NCBI GenBank assembly: GCA_029933535.1
Contig: JAOZNZ010000270.1
Location: 1 to 5,154 of the forward strand
Reading direction: 5' to 3'
Length of the DNA: 5,154 nt
Origin: a bacterium
GTDB taxonomy: Bacteria > Auribacterota > UBA3054 > B51-G9
In this document: one piece after another, positions 1 through 5,103 of the stretch
How positions within the stretch are numbered: the first letter of the stretch is position 1
Layout: every line of letters starts with the position of its first letter
Notes under the pieces: model-generated
The model's input: only the letters and a program-made list of their open reading frames with translations
What the model was told of the DNA's origin: nothing
Databases searched by the model: none
Program-made: the position numbers and the translations under genes

Positions 1-48
1 CTCGGAGGAAATTGAAATTAGCTGTCGCAAATTTCAATTTATTTTCCG
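1..48. repeat. Dispersed palindromic repeat, copy 1
   Basis: An 11-bp perfect inverted repeat (9-19 AAATTGAAATT with 30-40 AATTTCAATTT) encloses a 10-base loop. Outside it, CGGA at 3-6 can pair with TCCG at 45-48. A second copy lies at 3693-3733 with nearly the same flanks (CTCGRAGGAAATT on the left, AATTTATTNTCCG on the right), a shorter loop and a compensated base pair in the stem. The copy touches the window edge and may extend beyond it. It has no T-tract typical of a terminator. The family name, if one exists, is unknown to me. Confidence 0.7.
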
Positions 49-162
49 TGCGTTTGCCTTTTAGTTTTACTACCATCCCACAGACTTTAATTTAAGTTTT
101 TAACAACCGATAAACAGGGCGTTTCGCACTGTAAAGTCATAAAAGCAATATAAAATTGCTGC
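49..162. other. Intergenic stretch without a recognisable gene
   Basis: No convincing coding region is visible here. The only structure is a weak 6-bp hairpin (AGCAAT/ATTGCT, 144-160) with a 5-base loop and no T-tract. A short open frame on the minus strand from an ATG at 74-76 runs off the left edge. It has no ribosome binding site and passes through the palindromic repeat, so I do not call it. This is where trpA would normally follow trpB, and it is absent. Confidence 0.5.
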
Positions 163-189
163 CCACGGAACACACAGACTACACGGAAA
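163..189. repeat. Degenerate 9-bp tandem repeat, three units
   Basis: Three adjacent nonamers, CCACGGAAC, ACACAGACT and ACACGGAAA, share the pattern MCACRGAMN in strict 9-bp phase. The run lies in the non-coding space beyond the 3' end of trpB. No function can be inferred. It is one of several unrelated short-period runs in the gaps of this window. Confidence 0.5.
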
Positions 190-214
190 TTTTTAAATAC
201 AATAAATTTATTTT

Positions 215-280
215 ATTAATTGTACTGCCCCATAATAGTACTGCTAATTTTCTTAATCGTTCTGCTGTTAATTATTCTGC
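215..280 (-). repeat. Degenerate GCAGWAYNATTAW repeat, four units
   Basis: On the minus strand, four consecutive segments each begin GCAGWAY followed one base later by ATTA: GCAGAATAATTA (unit 266-280), GCAGAACGATTA (245-265), GCAGTACTATTA (229-244) and GCAGTACAATTA (from 228 down to about 215). The spacing varies (15, 21 and 16 bp), so the units are direct repeats with variable spacers rather than a strict tandem array. The run lies just downstream of the trpB stop codon, inside any trpB 3' untranslated region. Function unknown. Confidence 0.55.
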
Positions 281-300
281 AAATTTCTTTTTTCGAAAAA

Positions 301-1509
301 TCATTTTGTTTTCATTTCCCAATTTTCGAGGACATAATCTAAATCTTTATCACCTCTTCCGCTAAGATTCACGAGAATAGTTCCTGTTTTCATTTCCCGC
401 GCTTTAACAAGTGCGTAAGCAATTGCATGAGCGCTTTCGATAGCCGGAATAATTCCTTCCAGGCGAGTTAATTTAAAAAATGCGTCACTGCATTCTGTGT
501 CTAAACATGTTACATATTCGACTCTGCCGGTATCTTTCAAATAACAATGTTCAGGACCCACACCCGGATAATCGAGTCCACTGGCACAGGAATAAACCGG
601 AGCCGGAGAGCCGTCTTCATTTTGTAAAAGATAGCATTTGAAACCATGAATAATTCCCTCATGACCGTAAGTCATTGACGCTGCGTTATCACCTACTCCT
701 TCACCCCGGCCGAGGGGTTCAACACCAATAAGTTCGCAAGGGTCATTAAGAAACGGCGCGAAAATTCCTATTGCGTTTGATCCACCGCCAACACACGCGC
801 AAACCACATCCGGTAATTCACCTATCATATCCAGGAATTGTTCACGCGCTTCGATTCCGACAATTCTCTGAAAGTCACGCACCATCAATGGGAAAGGATG
901 AGGACCGACGACAGATCCAATGCAATAAATTGAATTTTTGTAATCTGTAAGGTAATCGTCAAAGGCTGAATCCACGGCTTCTTTTAGTGTTTTAAGTCCA
1001 TGAGTTACAGGAACGACTTCTGCTCCGAGAAGTTTCATTCTACTAACATTTGGAGCCTGTTTAGCGATATCGACTTCACCCATATGAACTTCACATTCAA
1101 GGCCGAAATAAGCTGCTGCCGTAGCGACAGCCACGCCGTGCTGTCCTGCGCCTGTTTCAGCGATAAGTTTTTCTTTTCCCATAAATTTAGCGAGTAAGCC
1201 TTCACCCATGCAGTGATTTAATTTATGAGCGCCGGTATGATTCAAATCTTCGCGTTTCAAATAGATTTGCGCGCCGCCATTATCCATTGACAGTGTTCGC
1301 GCGTGAAAAACGGGTGTTGGTCTCCCCTGGAAATGTTTTCTAATATACCGCAGTTCATTAATAAAGCTTGCATCGCTTTTTATTTTGTTATACGACTCAA
1401 TTATTTCAGCGAAGGGTTCTTCAAGTTCAGGCGGGAGAAATTTACCGCCATATTTTCCAAAAAAGCCTTTTTCATCAGGAACAGTATTCAATTTATTATT
1501 TTTGCTCAT
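301..1509 (-). CDS. trpB: Tryptophan synthase beta chain
   Basis: This cytoplasmic PLP enzyme condenses indole with L-serine to give L-tryptophan, the last step of the pathway. The protein has 402 residues, normal for the family. Visible motifs are the substrate-entry region GRPTP (62-66), KREDLNHTGAHK with the PLP Schiff-base lysine at K96, the catalytic glutamate in ETGAGQHG (E118), the PLP-phosphate loop GGGSNA (241-246), GLDYPGVGPEH (311-321) with the COMM-domain aspartate counterpart D313, and the C-terminal NLSGRGDKD (381-389). HTGAHK marks it as TrpB1-like rather than TrpB2 (typically NPTGSHK). Several stretches differ from the textbook enterobacterial type, for example HMGEVDIAKQAPNV at 142-155 and KLNHCMGE at 96-103. 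The start is supported by a strong AAGGAG ribosome site. No trpA or other trp gene adjoins it, so it appears to be a single-gene unit. TrpA must be encoded elsewhere, or the enzyme uses free indole. Confidence 0.97.
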   Translation of the reverse strand: MSKNNKLNTVPDEKGFFGKYGGKFLPPELEEPFAEIIESYNKIKSDASFINELRYIRKHFQGRPTPVFHARTLSMDNGGAQIYLKREDLNHTGAHKLNHCMGEGLLAKFMGKEKLIAETGAGQHGVAVATAAAYFGLECEVHMGEVDIAKQAPNVSRMKLLGAEVVPVTHGLKTLKEAVDSAFDDYLTDYKNSIYCIGSVVGPHPFPLMVRDFQRIVGIEAREQFLDMIGELPDVVCACVGGGSNAIGIFAPFLNDPCELIGVEPLGRGEGVGDNAASMTYGHEGIIHGFKCYLLQNEDGSPAPVYSCASGLDYPGVGPEHCYLKDTGRVEYVTCLDTECSDAFFKLTRLEGIIPAIESAHAIAYALVKAREMKTGTILVNLSGRGDKDLDYVLENWEMKTK

Positions 1510-1513
1510 AAAT

Positions 1514-1519
1514 CTCCTT
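1514..1519 (-). promoter_or_regulatory. Shine-Dalgarno sequence of trpB
   Basis: On the minus strand, TAAGGAGATTT directly precedes the ATG, leaving 4 bases between AAGGAG and the start codon. This fixes the trpB start. It is the only clear Shine-Dalgarno sequence in the window; the starts of rplM, rpsI, the phosphorylase and rmuC have none. Confidence 0.75.
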
Positions 1520-1565
1520 AAAAATTATATTCAAAATATCTTTCAATAAACTTATATTTTATAAT

Positions 1566-1594
1566 ATAATATCAAACTTGTATTTATTTATCAA
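1566..1594 (-). promoter_or_regulatory. Putative sigma-70 promoter of trpB
   Basis: Read on the minus strand, TTGATA (1589-1594) and TATTAT (1566-1571) are separated by 17 bases. Transcription would start near 1559, giving a leader of about 50 bases. That leader is too short for a classic trp attenuator, and I see no leader peptide. The surroundings are very AT-rich, so chance -10 matches are frequent. Its -35 box lies 5 bp from the -35 box of the rplM promoter on the other strand. Confidence 0.5.
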
Positions 1595-1599
1595 ACCGC

Positions 1600-1628
1600 T
1601 TGACTTTCAGATAACTAATTGATATAAT
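1600..1628 (+). promoter_or_regulatory. Sigma-70 promoter of rplM-rpsI
   Basis: TTGACT (1600-1605) and a perfect TATAAT (1623-1628) are separated by exactly 17 bases, a near-consensus housekeeping promoter. Transcription would start near 1635, leaving a leader of about 39 bases before the rplM ATG. High strength fits a ribosomal-protein operon. I see no repressor-binding hairpin in the short leader. Confidence 0.75.
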
Positions 1629-1673
1629 ATCCAACCTAAAATGAAATTATAACTTTAGTCAAAAAATGACATT

Positions 1674-2120
1674 ATGGAAAAACATCAGTTAAATAAAACT
1701 TATTCGGCGCCGTCACATGAGATCGAGCGCAAATGGTATGTGGTTGACGCAACAGATTTAATTCTCGGTCGTCTTGCCACACGTGTAGCCACAGTATTAC
1801 GCGGTAAACATAAGCCTACATTTACCCACCACGTTGACACGGGTGATTTTGTAATTATTGTTAACGCGGAAAAAATCTCCCTTACAGGTCAAAAACCTGA
1901 CCAGAAATATTACACTTGGCATACAGGCTGGCCGGGCGGATTTCGTACAAGGACATACAAACAGATGCTTGAAAAGCATCCTGACAGGATAATTGAGCAC
2001 GCTGTTAAAGGAATGCTGCCAAAAACAAAACTCGGCAGACAGATATATAAAAAACTTAAAGTATATGTGGGAAGTGAGCATCCTCATTCAGCGCAAAGTC
2101 CTGCAGAACTACCTGTATAA
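1674..2120 (+). CDS. rplM: 50S ribosomal protein L13
   Basis: L13 is an early-assembling 23S rRNA-binding protein of the large ribosomal subunit. The 148 residues match the usual 142-150. The family opening KTYSA...ERKWYVVDA is at 8-27, followed by LGRLAT (31-36), RGKHKPTFTHHVDTGD (43-58), and the L13 signature region VKGMLPKTKLGR leading to LKVYVGSEHPHSAQ near the C-terminus. The ATG at 1674 adds about six residues before the canonical start, and no in-frame ATG lies nearer the family start. An ATG at 1666 is out of frame. No Shine-Dalgarno sequence precedes the start. The gene is first in the L13-S9 operon and is followed after 29 bp by rpsI, the conserved order in bacteria. Confidence 0.98.
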   Translation: MEKHQLNKTYSAPSHEIERKWYVVDATDLILGRLATRVATVLRGKHKPTFTHHVDTGDFVIIVNAEKISLTGQKPDQKYYTWHTGWPGGFRTRTYKQMLEKHPDRIIEHAVKGMLPKTKLGRQIYKKLKVYVGSEHPHSAQSPAELPV

Positions 2121-2149
2121 AATTTGATTTCATACTAAAATAATATACT

Positions 2150-2653
2150 ATGACAAAAAAAACTGTGAAAGAAGAATTGGAAACAAAAGTAAACGAAACT
2201 AACGATGAATCTCCCGTAATAGAGATTACTGAAGAGATAGTCGAAGAAATAGTTATTGAACGCGATGACCGCGTGTTTACTGCAACTTATACCGCAACAG
2301 GCCGCCGCAAACAGGCTGTAGCGCGTATCATTCTAACTCCAGGCAACGGGAAAATTACTATCAATAAACGCCCCGCGGAAGTTTATTCTCCGGGCGCTTC
2401 TTTTGATAAACCGTTTGTAGTTACAAATCTTGCCGGAAAGTTTGATGTTAAAGCAAACGTCAATGGCGGCGGAATGGTCGGACAAGTTGGCGCAATTTGT
2501 CATGGCATCAGCCGCGCGTTAAGTCTTATTGACGACAACGCCCGCAAGCATCTTAAAGCGGCGGGACTTCTAACTCGTGACGCCAGAGTTAAAGAACGGA
2601 AAAAATACGGACAACGCGGCGCCCGCGCAAGATTCCAGTTCTCGAAGCGTTAA
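2150..2653 (+). CDS. rpsI: 30S ribosomal protein S9 with acidic N-terminal extension
   Basis: S9 belongs to the small subunit, and its C-terminal tail reaches the P-site tRNA. The conserved core starts near residue 43 (FTATYTATGRRKQAVARI) and contains the S9 signature GGGMVGQVGAICHGISRAL (106-124), RKHLKAAGLLTRDARVKERKK (132-152) and the invariant C-terminal SKR. The protein has 167 residues against a usual 128-135. The excess is an N-terminal stretch of about 42 residues with 14 Asp/Glu against 5 Lys/Arg in the first 40, an unusual charge for a ribosomal protein. No ATG lies in frame between 2150 and the core, so the extension is probably translated. There is no Shine-Dalgarno sequence before the ATG. 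The gene is cotranscribed with rplM (29-bp gap). A run of eight A (2155-2162) sits just after the start codon. Confidence 0.97.
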   Translation: MTKKTVKEELETKVNETNDESPVIEITEEIVEEIVIERDDRVFTATYTATGRRKQAVARIILTPGNGKITINKRPAEVYSPGASFDKPFVVTNLAGKFDVKANVNGGGMVGQVGAICHGISRALSLIDDNARKHLKAAGLLTRDARVKERKKYGQRGARARFQFSKR

Positions 2654-2662
2654 AATTGGACA

Positions 2663-2722
2663 TTTGACGTTCGACGTTTGACTTTTGCAATTTATTTGTG
2701 ATTTATAATTTGCAATTTGTTA
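2663..2722. repeat. Degenerate TTTGNNN heptad repeat
   Basis: From 2663 the spacer reads as heptamers in phase: TTTGACG, TTCGACG, TTTGACT, TTTGCAA. A 4-base slip (TTTA, 2691-2694) follows, and then TTTGTGA, TTTATAA, TTTGCAA, TTTGTTA. Six of eight units start TTTG. TTTGCAA occurs twice exactly (2684-2690, 2709-2715). The run fills nearly the whole gap between rpsI and tRNA-Gly. It resembles in style the short heptanucleotide repeats described between genes in some bacteria, but I cannot assign a family. Confidence 0.6.
2678..2709 (+). promoter_or_regulatory. Possible weak promoter for tRNA-Gly
   Basis: A perfect TATAAT (2704-2709) lies 26 bases before the mature tRNA 5' end, and TTGACT (2678-2683) precedes it. 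The spacer is 20 bases, longer than optimal. Both boxes come from the heptad repeat, so the match may be accidental. Read-through from rpsI is the alternative, since no terminator is visible between the genes. Confidence 0.3.
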
Positions 2723-2734
2723 TTTCCTCATAAT

Positions 2735-2810
2735 GCGGGTGTAGCTCAATTGGTAGAGTCTCTGCCTTCCAAGCAGACTGTTGTCGGTTCGAGTCCGATC
2801 GCCCGCTCCA
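2735..2810 (+). tRNA. tRNA-Gly, anticodon UCC
   Basis: The full cloverleaf can be folded by eye. The acceptor stem GCGGGTG pairs with CGCCCGC (2735-2741 with 2800-2806, one G-U). The D arm is GCTC/GAGT with an AATTGGTA loop. The anticodon stem TCTGC/GCAGA carries loop CTTCCAA with anticodon TCC at 2768-2770, reading GGA and probably GGG. The T arm is GTCGG/CCGAT with loop TTCGAGT. The discriminator is U and the CCA end is encoded (2808-2810). It serves glycine insertion in translation. It lies downstream of rpsI and converges on the phosphorylase gene, with no other tRNA adjacent. Confidence 0.97.
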
Positions 2811-2811
2811 A

Positions 2812-2842
2812 TAAATTCAAAACCGTAAGCAAGATGCTTACG
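2812..2842 (-). terminator. Putative terminator of the phosphorylase gene
   Basis: A perfect 8-bp stem (CGTAAGCA 2824-2831, TGCTTACG 2835-2842, loop of 3) directly abuts the stop codon of the minus-strand gene. On that strand it is followed by GGTTTTGAATTTATT, a moderately T-rich tail, as in an intrinsic terminator. In the plus direction (tRNA-Gly) there is no T-tract, although the stem could still mark the tRNA transcript's 3' side. It could instead be a short interspersed palindrome. Confidence 0.55.
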
Positions 2843-3661
2843 CTACTTTACTCGTTCCAGCACATTAAACATAAGTTTGATGAAATATTCCGCAGCTTTA
2901 TCAGCTGTTTCCTTAACCTCTTCATGAGAAAGTTTAGTTTTACTAAGTCCCGCAGCCATATTTGTTATTAAACTGACACCACATACTTTTATTCCCATGT
3001 GATTTGCCGCTATGCATTCAGCAACGGTTGACATACCAACAGCATCAGCGCCAATAATTCTCAACATATTAACTTCAGCGGGAGTTTCGTATGTCGGGCC
3101 TGACATTCCGGCATAAACACCGTTGCGGATATCTATTCCGTTTTCCAGTGCGCATTCAACAATCATATCGTTTAATTTCTTGTTGTAAGCCTCACTCATA
3201 TCAGGAAAACGTGTACCAAATGAGTTATCATTCGGTCCTGTCAACGGATTATTCCCCTGCAAATTAATATGATCACGAATAACCATCAATTCACCCGGAG
3301 CAAAGGCAGGATTTATTCCTCCGGCGGCATTAGTAAGTATAAGAATTTTTATACCAAGCATACAGAGAGTTCTCACAGGTAAAACAACATTTTCGGGTGA
3401 ATGGCCTTCATAAAGGTGAACCCTTCCCTGCATAACAGCGACATTAGACTCCCCTACTTTCCCAAGAACCAGTTTGCCGCCATGTCCTGCAACAGTTGGT
3501 TTTGGAAATCCCGGAATTTCTTCATAAGGAATTACGATCGGATTTTCGATATGATCTGCAAGTTTACCGAGACCTGACCCGAGAACGATAGCGATTTCCG
3601 GAACGAAGTCGGTTTTACTACGGATACTTTCAACAGCGTTGCAAATTTTTTCTTTATTCAT
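2843..3661 (-). CDS. punA: Purine nucleoside phosphorylase, class I (trimeric type)
   Basis: The enzyme splits purine nucleosides (inosine, guanosine or their deoxy forms) with phosphate into free base and ribose-1-phosphate in cytosolic purine salvage. At 272 residues it matches the trimeric PNP family rather than the hexameric DeoD type (about 235-240). Visible motifs are the phosphate loop GSGLG (28-32), GHGG with the phosphate-site histidine H60, GRVHLYEGH (79-87), TNAAGG (110-115), GPTYETPAE (188-196) with the base-binding glutamate E192, GMSTV (M210) and SLITN with the base-binding asparagine N234. Asn rather than Asp in SLITN favours 6-oxopurines. The ATG has no Shine-Dalgarno sequence. 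Upstream lies a palindromic repeat, and a hairpin follows directly after the stop. The gene appears to stand alone; rmuC on the same strand ends 271 bp upstream. The symbol is by family only. Confidence 0.94.
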   Translation of the reverse strand: MNKEKICNAVESIRSKTDFVPEIAIVLGSGLGKLADHIENPIVIPYEEIPGFPKPTVAGHGGKLVLGKVGESNVAVMQGRVHLYEGHSPENVVLPVRTLCMLGIKILILTNAAGGINPAFAPGELMVIRDHINLQGNNPLTGPNDNSFGTRFPDMSEAYNKKLNDMIVECALENGIDIRNGVYAGMSGPTYETPAEVNMLRIIGADAVGMSTVAECIAANHMGIKVCGVSLITNMAAGLSKTKLSHEEVKETADKAAEYFIKLMFNVLERVK

Positions 3662-3692
3662 TGTCGTGCCGGTTTTAGTTAAGTTACAGGCA

Positions 3693-3733
3693 CTCGAAGG
3701 AAATTCAAATCATAGATTTGAATTTATTGTCCG
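3693..3733. repeat. Dispersed palindromic repeat, copy 2
   Basis: A perfect 11-bp inverted repeat (AAATTCAAATC 3701-3711, GATTTGAATTT 3715-3725) has a 3-base loop ATA. Flanks CTCGAAGG (3693-3700) and ATTGTCCG (3726-3733) match copy 1 at 1-48. The loop is 7 bases shorter than in copy 1. One stem pair is G:C in copy 1 and C:G here, so pairing is kept while sequence changes. It lies 32-72 bases upstream of the phosphorylase start, and could be in its leader or promoter. On the minus strand the hairpin is followed by AATTTCCTTCGAG, not a T-tract, so a terminator role is unlikely. Confidence 0.7.
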
Positions 3734-3806
3734 AATGATTGCTTTTCGGTTAGTTGCTAAGTTTTCTTATTCTCCACATTTCCAATACGAGGTGTATTAC
3801 TTGAAA

Positions 3807-3828
3807 ATGACCATGAGTGCATGTTCAT
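3807..3828. repeat. Imperfect inverted repeat in the phosphorylase-rmuC gap
   Basis: ATGACCATG (3807-3815) and CATGTTCAT (3820-3828) pair at 8 of 9 positions around the 4-base spacer AGTG. The size would suit a dimeric regulator's operator, but no promoter can be placed confidently beside it. Chance occurrence in AT-rich DNA is possible. Confidence 0.25.
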
Positions 3829-3905
3829 ATTAAATCTGATTATTGGATGACAATTTACTCCGCTACGCTACGAGACATTTTTACGTTTGCAATTAATATT
3901 ACTTT

Positions 3906-3930
3906 GTTCTCTGTCCTCCGTTCTCTGTCC
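3906..3930. repeat. Direct repeat of an 11-mer, 14-bp period
   Basis: GTTCTCTGTCC occurs twice exactly (3906-3916 and 3920-3930) with TCC between. The 14-bp period can also be read as heptads TTCTCTG, TCCTCCG, TTCTCTG. It lies just beyond the rmuC stop codon, in its 3' flank. Function unknown. Confidence 0.6.
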
Positions 3931-3932
3931 GA

Positions 3933-5099
3933 TTATTGATTATTTTTTTCCGGTAAATCCGATCTCAGCCCGGTTGGCTGTTCGTCTATTTTTTTTACTT
4001 CATTGATTTTTTTTCCATTACCGGCTCCCAGTTCATCAAAGCGTCTCATTTGCGGCAGGAGTTTTCTTTCGATTGAGCCAACGGCTTTATTAAAATTTTC
4101 AATCAATTTATTAATGTTACCTCTAATGGATTCAATATGACCGATAAATGTATTTACACGGTTATAAAGTTCTTTACCTAATTCACTTACCTCACGCGCG
4201 TTATCCTGAATAACAGTCTGTCGCCAACCGAATTCAATTGTTTGAAGTATTGCCATTAAAGTAGCGGGAGTAGCAATAATAACATTTTTCTGCATTGCGT
4301 AGTCCATGAGGTTTGCGTCGTATTGAAAAGCAGCTTCGAGAAAAGCGTCATTAGGAACAAACATAACTACAAATTCTATTCCTTCGGAAAACTCTTCCCA
4401 ATAATTTTTCCTGGAGAGTTCAGTAATATGATTTTTCATTGATTTCGCATGACGTTGTAAAAGTTCTTCACGTTTTACACCATCAACTTCTTCGTAAGCT
4501 GATAAATAAGCATCGAGTGACACTTTAGAATCCACAACGACTTCACGGTTCTGTGGTAAATGAATAACCATATCAGGACGTTTACGTCCTGATTCTAAAG
4601 TAACAGACTGCTGCTCATCAAAATCAATATGCACTGTCATTCCGGCAATTTCAACAACGCGCCGCAAAGTAACTTCTCCCCATCTGCCTCTGACTTCAGG
4701 ACGTCTGAGCGCGTTAACGAGATTTCCGGTTTCGCCTCTTAATTTTTCGTTTGATTCGGCAACATGATGAAGTTCATTTTTAAGTTTAGCGAAAGTTTCG
4801 ATTCGTTCTTTATCAATTAGTTCAATTTTTTTTGAGATAGGATTTAATAAATTTGTAATTGCTTCTTTATGATGTCCAAGTTGAAGTTTTAGAATTTCAT
4901 CCCTTTCGCCGGCCATTTTAGCAAGTTTATCAGAATTTTTATCGAGTTGTTCTGCGGTGATAGCTTTAAAAGCGTTCCGCATATTTTCGTCAGCAGAGTC
5001 GAATTTTTTCAATCCTGTTTTAATTGCAATAATCCATCCGATAAAGAAGCCGGCGACCAGAGTGCACAAACTAATAAGAATAGTAATTATGATAGACAT
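3933..5099 (-). CDS. rmuC: RmuC family DNA recombination protein
   Basis: RmuC proteins are membrane-tethered, coiled-coil proteins with a nuclease-like core. The E. coli member was found as a factor that limits inversions at short inverted repeats. Here residues 3-25 form one N-terminal membrane helix (IIITILISLCTLVAGFFIGWIIA), followed by a charged, probably coiled region (about 35-130). The RmuC core holds RGRWGEVTLRRVVEIAGM (137-154), RPDMVIHLP (174-182) and VVVDSKVSLDAY (187-198), where D176, D190 and K192 fit a PD-(D/E)xK-like site. VMFVPNDAFLEAA (245-257), ATPATLMAIL (276-285) and EFGWRQ (289-294) follow. The tail after about 355 is charged and probably disordered. At 388 residues it is shorter than E. 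coli RmuC (475). No Shine-Dalgarno sequence precedes the ATG, and an 8-bp tandem repeat lies directly upstream, with stop codons in every frame. Confidence 0.95.
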   Translation of the reverse strand: MSIIITILISLCTLVAGFFIGWIIAIKTGLKKFDSADENMRNAFKAITAEQLDKNSDKLAKMAGERDEILKLQLGHHKEAITNLLNPISKKIELIDKERIETFAKLKNELHHVAESNEKLRGETGNLVNALRRPEVRGRWGEVTLRRVVEIAGMTVHIDFDEQQSVTLESGRKRPDMVIHLPQNREVVVDSKVSLDAYLSAYEEVDGVKREELLQRHAKSMKNHITELSRKNYWEEFSEGIEFVVMFVPNDAFLEAAFQYDANLMDYAMQKNVIIATPATLMAILQTIEFGWRQTVIQDNAREVSELGKELYNRVNTFIGHIESIRGNINKLIENFNKAVGSIERKLLPQMRRFDELGAGNGKKINEVKKIDEQPTGLRSDLPEKNNQ

Positions 5100-5103
5100 T
5101 ATT

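Noticed and set aside
1..76. Minus-strand open frame from an ATG at 74-76 running off the left edge
   Set aside because: Only 25 codons are visible, there is no ribosome binding site, and half of it is the palindromic repeat that elsewhere is intergenic.
185..222. Possible third copy of the palindromic repeat (GGAAATTTTTAAAT...AATTTATTTTATT)
   Set aside because: Only AT-rich words match. The CTCG and TCCG flanks are missing and the arms do not pair well.
289..301. TTTTTCGAAAAA palindrome at the trpB stop as a terminator
   Set aside because: The stem is almost entirely A-T with no usable loop and no following T-tract on the trpB strand.
156..365. Plus-strand open frame of 69 codons
   Set aside because: It runs through repeats and into the 3' end of trpB on the other strand. 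No family motif is visible and composition explains it.
1000..1521. Plus-strand open frames at 1000-1197 and 1303-1521
   Set aside because: They are antisense shadows of trpB, whose protein has full family conservation.
1533..1560. AAAATAT/ATATTTT inverted repeat in the trpB leader
   Set aside because: Seven AT-only pairs with a 14-base loop in very AT-rich DNA are expected by chance.
1797..2087. Minus-strand open frame of 96 codons
   Set aside because: Antisense shadow of rplM with no recognisable motif.
2717..2971. Plus-strand open frame of 84 codons
   Set aside because: It reads through the whole tRNA-Gly and then antisense to the phosphorylase gene.
3662..3740. Promoter for the phosphorylase gene (TTGAAT...TAACTT on the minus strand)
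   Set aside because: The -10 match is poor and the -35 lies inside the palindrome, so it was too weak to annotate.
3639..3833. Plus-strand open frame of 64 codons
   Set aside because: It overlaps the 5' end of the phosphorylase gene and the palindromic repeat, with no start signal or motif.
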